DNA of 64,000 bases, taken from contig JAUYBL010000034.1 in NCBI GenBank assembly GCA_030693065.1, positions 1-64,000 of the forward strand, given 5' to 3'. The stretch's first letter is position 1. Every line of letters starts with the position of its first letter. Of the stretch, positions 20,593 to 29,425 are shown piece after piece. A program made the translations under genes and the position numbers. The DNA is from Methylococcaceae bacterium. GTDB taxonomy: Bacteria > Pseudomonadota > Gammaproteobacteria > Methylococcales > Methylomonadaceae. The notes under the pieces are model-generated. The model was not told the DNA's origin and searched no databases. It saw only the letters and a list, made by a program, of their open reading frames with translations.

Positions 20593-22293
20593 TCAGGACT
20601 GCGTCTGAGTTTGGGGTTCAAGCTGTGTATGCACTTCAACAGCCACATTGGGGATATTCTCGGTTTTATAGCGTTTAGTTACTGGTTTTTTAGCTTTAGA
20701 TTTAAAGGTGACTCGTAAGCGTTTCCAACCCAGCACCACTGAGCTTGCACCCAACACCACGCCGAACAACACCCAAGTCAACATCCAGGCATCCCAAATC
20801 GGCCGATAATAAAGCCAACCAAAATCCCAGTGATGCAACGCCGAATATAACCAGCGCACCACGCGTGCGCTGCTGTCAATCTTAGACAGCAACTTGCCGT
20901 CTTGCGGATCTAAATACAGCTGCGTACCGACATCATCAGCCAAGGTCACCAACACTACCGGCAACGGCTTTTCTACCAAGCTTTGTCTATGTCTTGGGTA
21001 ATAGTAACTGTCGTATTCATTCAAAACCGTATGCGATGCAACCGGCGTTTTACCGGCAATACGACCAACGGCAGCCAGTAGCAATTCATCGCTGAATTCG
21101 GCGCGGGTGCCATCGGCAACTTGCGGTAACCGTTGCCCTTCACGCGTGTTAGCCAGAAGAACCACATCATCGCCCAGCTTCTTCCAAGCCAATTCCACAA
21201 CATCAGCACCATCAACAGCGGCAGAAAGCTCGACCGGCAATACTGGCAGCCAATTAAGCATCGCTTGCGGTAATGTATTACCTGAATACCGAGCCAGCTC
21301 CTGCTTGCTTGGATTACCTTGGGAAAATAATTTGCCCGGATTGGTATCGATATAACCGCTAAATGCCCAAAACAGCGCAAAAGTACCGCCGATCAGTCCA
21401 GTCCAAAAATGCCATTTAAACCAAAACTCACGATAAGGCTGGGTGCGGCCTTGAGAGTACGTGGGTTTACCGGCAAAACCAGGACGCCAACGTAACCAAC
21501 CGATAATCAATCCAGTCAACGCAGCAATGGTGGCAAACAAGCCAGACCACAATTGCACGTCACGGCGGATGCTACCCAAACCGATAGACTCCAGGGGTTT
21601 AAACAAATGCACCCAGTTACCCGCATAATAAAACGCTCGGTCAACGCTGGTTGACGCATGTAACACTTCACCGGTACGTGATGAAATCAATAACTCACTG
21701 CCATCATCACCAGCGGCAACATGATGAAACGGACTTAAGGCTTCCTGATTGCGCAGGAAAATAGTGCTTGGCACGATGTCCAAATAACTTGCTTTAATCA
21801 GCCCATTGTCGCTATTTGCTGCAAACCAGTTTTCAGCAATTTTTACGGCCTGCTCTGGCGAAGTCTCACGTAAAGTTCCATCAATTGCCGACAACGCAAA
21901 ACGTTGCCCGAGACTATCTTCTATCAACCATAAGGGCTCACCGGCACTACGCACTAATCTGGCGTCGGCAATAGAAACTGGCGCTTCGGTTTTAGGAGCT
22001 TGAGCGCCTTCACCCTCGGCACGAACAACATCGCCAGCCGGTTTGTTTTGCTTACGCTTTTCTGCAACTGCCTGACGTTGTTCGGCACTCAGATTCCAAG
22101 CATCACCCAGACTCAACCAACCTAATTCGGGGGCCAATGTTTCAGCATGCGCAAGTTGCTGGCTACGATTTTGGGTGGCGGGCGTGGTGTACATAATCAC
22201 CAATCCAGAAAAAAACCACACAAACATAAACAGCGCCAGCACCACACCTAACCAGCGATGGACTTGATATAACAGACGATTTAAAAACTTCAT
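20593..22293 (-). CDS. PepSY-associated transmembrane protein
   Basis: A 566-aa inner-membrane protein of the PepSY_TM family. The N-terminal helix RWLGVVLALFMFVWFFSGLVIMY near 13-35 follows an HRW motif, and a long periplasmic region carries PepSY-like segments. Further helices lie near 235-255, 285-305 and 505-530, and the C-terminus is cytoplasmic and basic. Members are often found beside siderophore receptors or act as ferric or flavin reductase-like proteins. With a TonB receptor in the same block, a metal-reduction role is a reasonable but unproven inference. The ATG at 22293 has GAGG upstream. Confidence 0.85.
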   Translation of the reverse strand: MKFLNRLLYQVHRWLGVVLALFMFVWFFSGLVIMYTTPATQNRSQQLAHAETLAPELGWLSLGDAWNLSAEQRQAVAEKRKQNKPAGDVVRAEGEGAQAPKTEAPVSIADARLVRSAGEPLWLIEDSLGQRFALSAIDGTLRETSPEQAVKIAENWFAANSDNGLIKASYLDIVPSTIFLRNQEALSPFHHVAAGDDGSELLISSRTGEVLHASTSVDRAFYYAGNWVHLFKPLESIGLGSIRRDVQLWSGLFATIAALTGLIIGWLRWRPGFAGKPTYSQGRTQPYREFWFKWHFWTGLIGGTFALFWAFSGYIDTNPGKLFSQGNPSKQELARYSGNTLPQAMLNWLPVLPVELSAAVDGADVVELAWKKLGDDVVLLANTREGQRLPQVADGTRAEFSDELLLAAVGRIAGKTPVASHTVLNEYDSYYYPRHRQSLVEKPLPVVLVTLADDVGTQLYLDPQDGKLLSKIDSSARVVRWLYSALHHWDFGWLYYRPIWDAWMLTWVLFGVVLGASSVVLGWKRLRVTFKSKAKKPVTKRYKTENIPNVAVEVHTQLEPQTQTQS

Positions 22294-22395
22294 TGTTGTC
22301 CTCTCAAAGAAAATAGCGAAGAAAAAATGGCTGGAATATATCGCTGCATTTCTGCCCCCTTTTGTGATGAAACTTTTAAGAAAATTCTAATTAAG

Positions 22396-22499
22396 TCCTT
22401 CGACAGGCTCAGGACGAACGGCTTCAGGTTGATTTCGTTCGTGGTGAGCCCTTCGGCTAACTCAGGAGAGCCTTGTCGAGCCATGAACGAAATCAACCT
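22396..22499. repeat. REP-like palindromic element
   Basis: A perfect 15-bp inverted repeat (22426-22440 with 22485-22499) encloses the dispersed GTGGTGAGC...GAGCCATGAAC type sequence. A related segment CTTCGACAGGCTCAGGACGA precedes it at 22399-22418. The same family recurs at 23167-23286 and 36654-36690. Confidence 0.7.
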
Positions 22500-22519
22500 A
22501 TTCAGAATTTCTTTAACAA

Positions 22520-23104
22520 CTATTGCGCAGCTTTACCGGATAACTGTTGAATATGCTCTAGCGCCTTCTCAACATTTTCAGCCGGTTTAAGGTCGCCCAC
22601 CGTTGCCACAATCTTGCCATCCTTGGCGACAATAAAAGTGGTCCGTGCGATTGAGCCATGATCAACCTGAACGCCACGAATATCTTTTCTACCCTTGGTT
22701 GATTCATCGACATTCAATCCAAAGGCATTGGCAATTTTGCCGTCGACATCAGAAGCGACAGGGAACTTGCTGGCGCAATATTCTGGGTCTGCTGAAAATT
22801 GATTCAGTCTGTCTATGTCATCCAATGACACGCCGACGATGGTTGCACCAGCCGCAGTAAATTTGTCATGGTTGATAGCAAAGGTATGGGCTTGCACGCT
22901 GCAGCCCTTGCCATAAGCCGTTGGATAAAAGTACACAACCACAGGTCCTTTTTTTAAGGATTCCTGGAGTGAATAAGCTAACGGCTTACCGCCAAAAGAC
23001 GCTTGGGTATCGATAGCCGGAGCCGTATCACCAGCCTGCAATGCGGCAAACACGGGTGATGCCGCCATCATCGATAGCAAACAACCTAAAAGAAAACGTT
23101 TCAT
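22520..23104 (-). CDS. exported peroxiredoxin (AhpC/TSA family), paralogue 1
   Basis: A 194-aa thiol peroxidase with a Sec signal (about 1-20, ending VFA). The peroxidatic Cys lies in FYPTAYGKGCSVQAH near 76-90, and DPEYCASK carries a second Cys that could resolve it. The usual cytoplasmic form starts GDTAPAI; here that follows the signal, so the enzyme acts in the periplasm. It is clearly paralogous along its whole length to the protein at 24008-24598. An REP-rich gap and a cytochrome c gene separate the two copies. Confidence 0.88.
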   Translation of the reverse strand: MKRFLLGCLLSMMAASPVFAALQAGDTAPAIDTQASFGGKPLAYSLQESLKKGPVVVYFYPTAYGKGCSVQAHTFAINHDKFTAAGATIVGVSLDDIDRLNQFSADPEYCASKFPVASDVDGKIANAFGLNVDESTKGRKDIRGVQVDHGSIARTTFIVAKDGKIVATVGDLKPAENVEKALEHIQQLSGKAAQ

Positions 23105-23128
23105 AGCAACTCCATTAAATCAATGTGG

Positions 23129-23307
23129 GTAGGAGCGGGCCGTGCCGTTAAGTTAGGGATTTTTTCCGTTCTTCGTCCTGAGCCCTTCGGCTTCGCTCAG
23201 GAGAGCTTTTTCGAAGGATGAATGGGACAATCCGAAACTCTCAAATTAAGCCGTTCATGGTTCGACAGGCTCACCACGAACGGCTTAACTTAATAGCCCG
23301 CTCCTAC
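23129..23307. repeat. composite BIME-like element flanked by inverted 12-mers
   Basis: GTAGGAGCGGGC at 23129-23140 is exactly inverted at 23296-23307. Inside lie TTCGTCCTGAGCCCTTCGG at 23173-23191 with its inverted partner near 23201-23218, and a GTTCATGGTTCGACAGGCTC unit near 23253-23272. It fills the gap between the first peroxiredoxin and the cytochrome c gene. Confidence 0.7.
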
Positions 23308-23318
23308 ATAATTTGTAA

Positions 23319-24005
23319 CTAAAGCCCGGCTAGATAATTAGCCAAGGCGGTCATTTCGTCATCAGTCAGCGCTTTAGCCACTTTATTCATGACGCCACCC
23401 GGACTGTTAGCGCGCTCGCCGAGTTTCCAACTGACCAATTGCGAGCGTAAATAAACTCTGCGTTGGCCACCAAGCACCGGATAAGTAACATTATCGGCAA
23501 CCCGGCCTTTGCCGTTTTCGCCATGGCAACTAACGCAAGCAGGAAGATCTCTGGCAGAATCTCCGTTCAAGAACAGATTCTTAGCCGAAGTATCGCTGCC
23601 TGGTTCGCCTTCCATCACTTTCTGGCTGGCAAAATAAGCTGCAATATCAGCTTTATCTGCTTCGGTTAAATCCTCCGCCATGATGGTCATGGTCGGATGC
23701 TTACGTTCTCCAGCCTGAAAATTATCTAGCTGCTTAATTAAGTATCCGGCGTATTGACCCGCATGATTGGGGATCCGTTCGTCATTACTCATTCCATCTG
23801 AGCCATGACATTCCTGACAACGACCGGCATCAGACTGTTGTTTGCCAATGCCAGGATTACCGCCGCCTATCCGTTGACTGTTTAAATCGGCACCTTCCTC
23901 AGCAGCCACGGTTTGCGTCGATGCAACAAAAGCCAAGACCAAAAACCAAGTTTGCCAACGTCCATGTCGATAATTTTTACGCGTACCAATACTCGGCCGC
24001 CCCAT
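23319..24005 (-). CDS. diheme cytochrome c (c4-like)
   Basis: A 228-aa exported cytochrome. A signal anchor lies at about 18-35, then two class I cytochrome c domains with CQECH near 63-67 and CVSCH near 157-161. Candidate Met ligands are in MTIMAEDL and GGVMNKVAKAL. This is the cytochrome c4 arrangement, usually an electron carrier to terminal oxidases or peroxidases. It starts two bases after the stop of the upstream peroxiredoxin (24008-24598), implying coupled expression with a peroxide-reducing partner. Confidence 0.9.
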   Translation of the reverse strand: MGRPSIGTRKNYRHGRWQTWFLVLAFVASTQTVAAEEGADLNSQRIGGGNPGIGKQQSDAGRCQECHGSDGMSNDERIPNHAGQYAGYLIKQLDNFQAGERKHPTMTIMAEDLTEADKADIAAYFASQKVMEGEPGSDTSAKNLFLNGDSARDLPACVSCHGENGKGRVADNVTYPVLGGQRRVYLRSQLVSWKLGERANSPGGVMNKVAKALTDDEMTALANYLAGL

Positions 24006-24007
24006 AC

Positions 24008-24598
24008 TTACTGCGCTGTTTGTTTAGCAGCCGCCAGCTGTTGCACAGCTTCAAGTGCTTTTTCCACATTTTCCGCAGGCTTAATACCGCCGATAGTGGC
24101 AACGATTTTGCCATCCTGCGTCACGATAAACGTGGTGCGTTCAGCAAAACCATGATCGATGTCTACGCCGCGTGAATCTTTTTTGCCCGCAGCCGCTTCT
24201 TTAACCACTAAGTCGTAGGCTTTAGCGATACTACCGTCCTTATCAGAAGCAACAGCCACTTTGCCTGCGCAGTATTCCGGGTCAGCAGAAAAATCATTCA
24301 ATCTTTCAATGCTATCAAGCGATACACCAATAATCGTTGCACCTGCTGCAGCGAATTTTTCAGTATTGACCGCAAAGGTATGCGCCTGAATATTGCAGCC
24401 GCCGGTGTAAGCCGATGGGTAAAAGTAAACCACCACCGGGCCGGTTTTTAGCGCATCTTTTAATGAATAACTAAAAGCTTTACCAGCCAATGACGCTTGG
24501 GTTTGAAAATCCGGTGCCGCATCGCCTTCTTTTAAAGCGGCAACAGCTGGCAGTGTAAAGGCGGTTGTTAACAAGCAACCAAGTAGAAATTTTTTCAT
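24008..24598 (-). CDS. exported peroxiredoxin (AhpC/TSA family), paralogue 2
   Basis: A 196-aa exported peroxiredoxin with a Sec signal (about 1-20). The peroxidatic Cys is in FYPSAYTGGCNIQAH near 76-90 and a candidate resolving Cys is in DPEYCAGK. It matches the copy at 22520-23104 along its full length. It is immediately followed by the diheme cytochrome c, so electrons for peroxide reduction might come through cytochrome or thiol partners. The DsbD at 36.8-38.9 kb would be one possible source. Confidence 0.88.
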   Translation of the reverse strand: MKKFLLGCLLTTAFTLPAVAALKEGDAAPDFQTQASLAGKAFSYSLKDALKTGPVVVYFYPSAYTGGCNIQAHTFAVNTEKFAAAGATIIGVSLDSIERLNDFSADPEYCAGKVAVASDKDGSIAKAYDLVVKEAAAGKKDSRGVDIDHGFAERTTFIVTQDGKIVATIGGIKPAENVEKALEAVQQLAAAKQTAQ

Positions 24599-24636
24599 CG
24601 ATTTACTCTATTTATTAAATTGAAAGGGGTGAATTA

Positions 24637-25023
24637 CTAAAGAGGTTTGTAAGTATCGTGGCAAGCATCTTCACAATTTTTGGTGAGTTCTGACGCCTTT
24701 AATGACGCATTATCAAAATCATTGGCTTCCACATACTTGATAACTTCAGTGGCCAAATCTATGTATTTTTGTGCATCAACGACCGCGTCGTTAGCATTGC
24801 CTCTTTTTGCAAAGAAACCGCCGACTTGCGTAAACTCAGTCTGGAGATCTTTGGCAAGCGCAATCGACGCGGGGGCATCCTTATTAACAATAAGGGTTTG
24901 CAGATTATGGGCATTGTTTTCAACTGCCTCCATTAACGATTCAAAATCAATGCCTTCCTCGGCAAATACCACACCGCACAACAATAGGAATACTATCCCG
25001 CTACGTTTAATAATCTTACGCAT
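24637..25023 (-). CDS. small exported protein with C-terminal CX3CH heme-like motif
   Basis: A 128-aa protein with a Sec signal (about 1-21) and a helical body. The C-terminus reads LTKNCEDACHDTYKPL. The position and surroundings resemble the C-terminal CxxCHxxYR of cytochrome c' and c556 proteins, but the cysteines are separated by three residues instead of two. Heme attachment is therefore uncertain; a disulfide or metal site is the alternative. It is 38 bp upstream of the second peroxiredoxin, in the same transcription direction. Confidence 0.75.
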   Translation of the reverse strand: MRKIIKRSGIVFLLLCGVVFAEEGIDFESLMEAVENNAHNLQTLIVNKDAPASIALAKDLQTEFTQVGGFFAKRGNANDAVVDAQKYIDLATEVIKYVEANDFDNASLKASELTKNCEDACHDTYKPL

Positions 25024-25113
25024 AAATTTATTTAATCCTTAACTCAGCGATTTCCAGTCGCCAGTAACATAACAACTCAGACGAACCATTTTTCGCCTTT
25101 ACCAAACTGCTCA

Positions 25114-25152
25114 GACAAAAATAACCCGGAAGGCACAAACCATCCGGGTTAT
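25114..25152 (-). terminator. intrinsic terminator of the DUF1501 gene
   Basis: A 10-bp perfect stem (25121-25130 with 25143-25152, core ACCCGGA/TCCGGGT) has a 12-nt loop. On the minus strand it is followed by TTTTTGTCT. It lies 36 bp after the DUF1501 stop and should separate that transcript from the small CX3CH gene downstream. Confidence 0.75.
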
Positions 25153-25187
25153 CGTCAAACTCCAATCAAAAAGACTTAATTGTCTTT

Positions 25188-26642
25188 TTAAGAGATAAGC
25201 TCCTTAATGACCTTGCCGTAAACCACGGTTGGTCGCTCTGATCTTCCTTGATATTGGTAAATCAATTTAAGGTGATCCAAACCAAGCTGGTTGAGTACGG
25301 TTGCGTGTACGTCATAGGTATCAACCGCCAAGCTCTTGTCGGCAACTTGCAGACCAATTTCATCAGTTGCACCATGGGTGTAACCCGCTTTGAAACCGCC
25401 GCCCGCGAACCATTGTGTATAGCCCCAAGGGTTATGGTCTCGACCGGTGCCGGACTGTCCATAAGAAGTACGGCCAAACTCTGAAGTCCAGACCACTAAT
25501 GTTGAGTCTAACAAGCCGCGTGATTGCAAATCGGCTAGCAAACCAGCGATTGGCTTATCTACAGTTTTGGCATGCTTACCGTGGTTCTCTTCCAAATCTT
25601 GGTGAGCATCCCAGTTTCTGCTGGTGCCATTGATGTCTTGCGGCCCAGTAACTACTTGAATAAAGCGCACACCGCGTTCAACTAAACGACGGGCTCTTAA
25701 CAAAGTAGTACCGTAGCTCTTAGTTGCATCATCATTCAAACCATACAGTTCTTTAGTCGCCGCAGTTTCTTTGCTCAGATCAACAGCTTCCGGTGCAGTC
25801 ACTTGCATACGAGCCGCTAAGTCATAAGCCCTGCCACGCGCTTGCAGTTCACTATCATTTGGATAGGCTGAATTTACTTTGTTATTAAGTTGCTTCAACA
25901 AATCCAGATTTTCTGATTGCTGAGCAGCTGCAATTAACTCAGGACGATCCAAATGCAAGATTGGTGAATCACCAGGACGGAAAGCAGTACCTTGGTACAC
26001 GGCTGGTAAGAAACCTGAACTCCAGTTGATAGATCCGCCGGTTGGTTCCCTGTTGCCGTTATAAAGCACGACATACGCAGGTAAATCAGGGTTTGCAGTA
26101 CCTAATGCATACTGAATCCATGCACCCAATGAGGGACGACCAGGGTTTAAACCGCCAGTGTTCAATTTTAAAATTGAAATATCGTGCGTTGCGCCGACTG
26201 TGACACTGGATTTTAGAAAGGTAATCTTGTCAGCGTGCTGAGCAATGTTAGGCACCAAATCAGAAAACCAGGCGCCGCTTTGGCCGTATTGTTTCCACGT
26301 TCTGTTAGAGGCAAATAACTTACCCACACCGCCTTGTGTAGAAGTTTTAATGCCTTTTAAAAAAGACGCGGGAACTTCTTGACCATGCAGCTTTATCAAT
26401 TCCGGTTTGTAATCGAAGAAGTCAATCGTACTTGGTGCGCCGTCTTGATGCAGCCAGATAACCGACTTAACCTTACCTGGAAAATGTGGTTGCTTAGGTG
26501 TCAGCGGATCAGCACCCGCTATCAAATCAGATGCAAACGAGGCATTAATAAAACCTCCACCGGGAAGTAAACCACTCAAGGCAAGACCACCGGCACCCAG
26601 GCCTGATTTTATTAAAAAGTCTCTACGAGCTTTATCATTCAT
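25188..26642 (-). CDS. Tat-exported DUF1501 (sulfatase-like) protein
   Basis: A 484-aa DUF1501 protein, a family related by fold to alkaline-phosphatase/sulfatase enzymes and frequent in Planctomycetes. A twin-arginine signal RRDFLIKSGLGAGGLALSG is at 6-24. Conserved segments include VIWLHQDGAPSTIDFFDYKP near 61-80, VTGPQDINGTSRNWDAHQDL near 338-357 and VVWTSEFGRTSYGQSGTGRD near 385-404. No substrate is established for the family. It lies 34 bp after the DUF1549/DUF1553 gene, the same pairing seen widely in Planctomycetes. In a gammaproteobacterial background this suggests transfer or a conserved specialised module. Confidence 0.88.
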   Translation of the reverse strand: MNDKARRDFLIKSGLGAGGLALSGLLPGGGFINASFASDLIAGADPLTPKQPHFPGKVKSVIWLHQDGAPSTIDFFDYKPELIKLHGQEVPASFLKGIKTSTQGGVGKLFASNRTWKQYGQSGAWFSDLVPNIAQHADKITFLKSSVTVGATHDISILKLNTGGLNPGRPSLGAWIQYALGTANPDLPAYVVLYNGNREPTGGSINWSSGFLPAVYQGTAFRPGDSPILHLDRPELIAAAQQSENLDLLKQLNNKVNSAYPNDSELQARGRAYDLAARMQVTAPEAVDLSKETAATKELYGLNDDATKSYGTTLLRARRLVERGVRFIQVVTGPQDINGTSRNWDAHQDLEENHGKHAKTVDKPIAGLLADLQSRGLLDSTLVVWTSEFGRTSYGQSGTGRDHNPWGYTQWFAGGGFKAGYTHGATDEIGLQVADKSLAVDTYDVHATVLNQLGLDHLKLIYQYQGRSERPTVVYGKVIKELIS

Positions 26643-26676
26643 GTCATTTTTCCTTAATCAAAAGTATTAGTTGCTG

Positions 26677-29202
26677 TTAGAACCGGTAAATAAATTCGTT
26701 TGAATTTGCTACCGTGTGAACCAAGTCAACAAAGGCCGCGGCACGAATAGGATCTAACTTTTGGTTTTCTTTCAATCCGGTAGGGATGCTGATTGCAAAC
26801 TTGCCATCAGTGATTTTTTCTCTAACAGACTTTTCGTGACTGTTCAAAAACTTCAGCAAGGTTTCTTTTTCAGAATCAGATGCTTTACGAGAGAACAAGA
26901 TTTGGTAGAGCTTATCTAGCTGGGCAGATTCATCATTACCCGCTTCGTTAATCACTCTGCCAGCCAACGATTGTGACCAACCCAAGACCACATCACTATT
27001 CAACAACGCTAACGATTGCAATGGTGTGGTGGTAACGTCACGCTTGCTGTGGGCTTCTTGTGCAGTCGCCATGTCAAACGTGGACAGTAATGGATAAGGC
27101 ACACTGCGACGAGTAAAGATATACAAGCTACGACGGTTGTGATCTTTCTTGTCTTTAGACACTTTCCATTGTGCTGGAGACGCACCTAAATTTGCGGGTA
27201 CTGGTGGGAATACACTAGGTCCACCGACTTTGTCTTCCAACTGACCAGAAGCAACCAATAACGAATCGCGAATTTCTTCAGCTTCTAAACGTTTACGTGG
27301 AAACACTGCCAACAGTTTGTTTTCTGGATCAGCCTTAGCGACATCTTCACGGTAACCGGATGATTGGCGATACACACCAGATAACAAGATCTCTCTGTGC
27401 AGTTTCTTAACGCTCCAGCCATTTTTCACAAAGCTGTCAGCCAAGTAATCCAGCAATTCTGGGTTAACAGGTTTTTGACCGGCTTTACCAAAATCACTGA
27501 CGGTTTCGACAATACCGCGACCGAAATACTGTTCCCAGATACGGTTAACATAAACCCGTGCAGTTAATGGATTGGTATCGCTAGTCAACCACTTAGCCAA
27601 TGCCGTTCTACGTCCAGATGAAAATTCAGTTGGCGTAATAACAGGTTTTTCGTCAGTAATGGCTTCTGGGAATGCAGGCTGCACTTCTTCAAGCTTACGC
27701 TCATGGTCGCCACCAAAGAATACATACGACGGAGGCGCATCAGCATGACCTAACTCACTAACACCCGAAATGGTTGACGCACCAAAGACAGGCTTAAGAT
27801 CATTCCACTTTACCAGCTCATCAGTTAACTCTTTATACTGCGCAGCCTTTAAAGCAATGTCAGTGCTGTAATCAGGATTATCTTTATTTTCAGAGGCATC
27901 TCTTAAATAACTCGCCACATCAGTTTCGCTGGTAACGTTTGCCAAGCGATGATTAACCCAACGGTCATGCGCATTCCATTGTTCTTTGGGTTTAAAGATT
28001 GATTCGCGGCTGTCAGTTAAATAACGTTCTTTGTGATACTTAATGCCTTTTTCCTGATAAGGGGCAAGAATCGCCGCTTGTTTATCACGAATATCTTTAG
28101 TGGCCGCTTCCCATTTAGCCCATTGCTCGTCGTACTTATGTTCCAATGCACCTTTCTTGGCGACAGGAATATTGTCTACAGCGCTGACGTTGGCAAAGAA
28201 TGATTGCAGAGAGAAATAATCTTTCTGACTGATCTTGTCGAACTTATGATTGTGGCAACGCGCGCACTCAACAGTTTGTCCCAATACCACTTTACCGACG
28301 GTATCAGTCATATCGGTAGCGATTTGGTATTTGCGTTGCACCAAGTCACGTGAGTTACTGTTATCCGGAAAGCCAGCCAAAAAGCCGGTGGCAATAATAC
28401 CTTCTTGTTTATCCGGCAAAATTTCGTCACCGGCAACTTGTTCCTGAATGAATTGCGAATACGGTTTATCGTCGTTAAACGCTTTGATTACGTAATCACG
28501 GTAGCGCCAGAAATTTGGCCGTGTTTGGTCACCTTGGAAACCTGCGCTATCTGCATAACGCGCCAAATCCAACCAACGACGCGCTTGACGCTCGCCAAAT
28601 TTAGTCGATGACAACAAGCGATCAGCCAATTTTTCGTAAGCATCCGGCGCTGAGTCATTAACAAAACTAGCCACTTCTTCAGGCGTAGGAATCACCCCCC
28701 AAGCATCAATCGTCGCGCGACGAATATACGCAGCACGATCCGCATCAGGTGAAGGCGTTAAGCCCTTGGCTTCTAAAGGTGCCAATACAAACGCATCAAT
28801 TGGCGTGCGCACCCAACTTTTATTGTTTACGGTAGGTTGCACTGGCGACTTAACCGGTTGATACGACCATAGCTTCTTAGGCGCCGCTGATGCTTCAGCA
28901 ACTTTGTTTTCCGCTGGCGCAGCTGGCGCTACTGCTTGAGCAGGTTGCGCCGCTTGAGGAGCAGGTACCGCAACAGGTGCCGCTAAAGGAGCAGGTGCAG
29001 CGACAGGGGCCGTTTGAGCTGCTTGAGGAGCCGCTGTTGCTGAACCACCAATCGCACCAACCGAGCCACTAAACAGATCAGGTTGTTTTTGCTTGCCGAT
29101 TTCACCAACCGGATTGTTAAAGGTATCAACAGCAGAACCGGCTTCACTAGAGACCGCCCCAGCCAATGCCACCATCACTGCAAGATATAGTTTCTTTTTC
29201 AT
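26677..29202 (-). CDS. DUF1549/DUF1553 (PSD1, planctomycete-type) exported heme-motif protein
   Basis: An 841-aa exported protein. A Sec signal (about 1-23) is followed by an Ala/Pro/Gln-rich low-complexity linker (about 55-110), then DUF1549 (about 130-340) with TPIDAFVLAPLEAKGLTPSP and a c-type heme motif CARCHNHKFD near 312-321. DUF1553 (about 510-800) has ALAKWLTSDTNPLTARVYVN and RRSLYIFTRRSVPYPLLSTFD. The separate N-terminal cytochrome domain found in many planctomycete relatives is absent and the linker takes its place. It forms a two-gene unit with the downstream Tat-exported DUF1501 protein. Function unknown. Confidence 0.9.
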   Translation of the reverse strand: MKKKLYLAVMVALAGAVSSEAGSAVDTFNNPVGEIGKQKQPDLFSGSVGAIGGSATAAPQAAQTAPVAAPAPLAAPVAVPAPQAAQPAQAVAPAAPAENKVAEASAAPKKLWSYQPVKSPVQPTVNNKSWVRTPIDAFVLAPLEAKGLTPSPDADRAAYIRRATIDAWGVIPTPEEVASFVNDSAPDAYEKLADRLLSSTKFGERQARRWLDLARYADSAGFQGDQTRPNFWRYRDYVIKAFNDDKPYSQFIQEQVAGDEILPDKQEGIIATGFLAGFPDNSNSRDLVQRKYQIATDMTDTVGKVVLGQTVECARCHNHKFDKISQKDYFSLQSFFANVSAVDNIPVAKKGALEHKYDEQWAKWEAATKDIRDKQAAILAPYQEKGIKYHKERYLTDSRESIFKPKEQWNAHDRWVNHRLANVTSETDVASYLRDASENKDNPDYSTDIALKAAQYKELTDELVKWNDLKPVFGASTISGVSELGHADAPPSYVFFGGDHERKLEEVQPAFPEAITDEKPVITPTEFSSGRRTALAKWLTSDTNPLTARVYVNRIWEQYFGRGIVETVSDFGKAGQKPVNPELLDYLADSFVKNGWSVKKLHREILLSGVYRQSSGYREDVAKADPENKLLAVFPRKRLEAEEIRDSLLVASGQLEDKVGGPSVFPPVPANLGASPAQWKVSKDKKDHNRRSLYIFTRRSVPYPLLSTFDMATAQEAHSKRDVTTTPLQSLALLNSDVVLGWSQSLAGRVINEAGNDESAQLDKLYQILFSRKASDSEKETLLKFLNSHEKSVREKITDGKFAISIPTGLKENQKLDPIRAAAFVDLVHTVANSNEFIYRF

Positions 29203-29273
29203 TTATTTCCTCCAAAAATTAAGGGAGCTTAAGACCGTAGTCTTAAAAATCAGTAACTATTCAGTGCGGCAAT

Positions 29274-29394
29274 TCGCCCCTTCTCCCACCGGGAGAAGGC
29301 TGGGATGAGGGAATCAAAATAAGCATTTTTCTTACTTTAGATCCCTCTCACCCTACCCTCTCCTTTATGCCCTATGGGTACACTGGAGAGGGTC
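29274..29394. repeat. two adjacent palindromic repeats
   Basis: The first unit (29276-29310) holds CTTCTCCCACCGGGAGAAGG, a common proteobacterial dispersed palindrome. The second (29353-29394) holds ACCCTCTCC/GGAGAGGGT around CTTTATGCCCTATGGGTA, a variant of the repeat at 19944-19990. They fill the gap between the rhodanese gene and the PSD1 gene. Confidence 0.6.
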
Positions 29395-29425
29395 TATTGG
29401 GCTTCGCGCTAAATGATTACAAAAA

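Noticed and set aside
29274-29394. Insertion sequence remnants
   Set aside because: No transposase frame and no terminal repeats of insertion-sequence type. Short dispersed palindromes explain the region.
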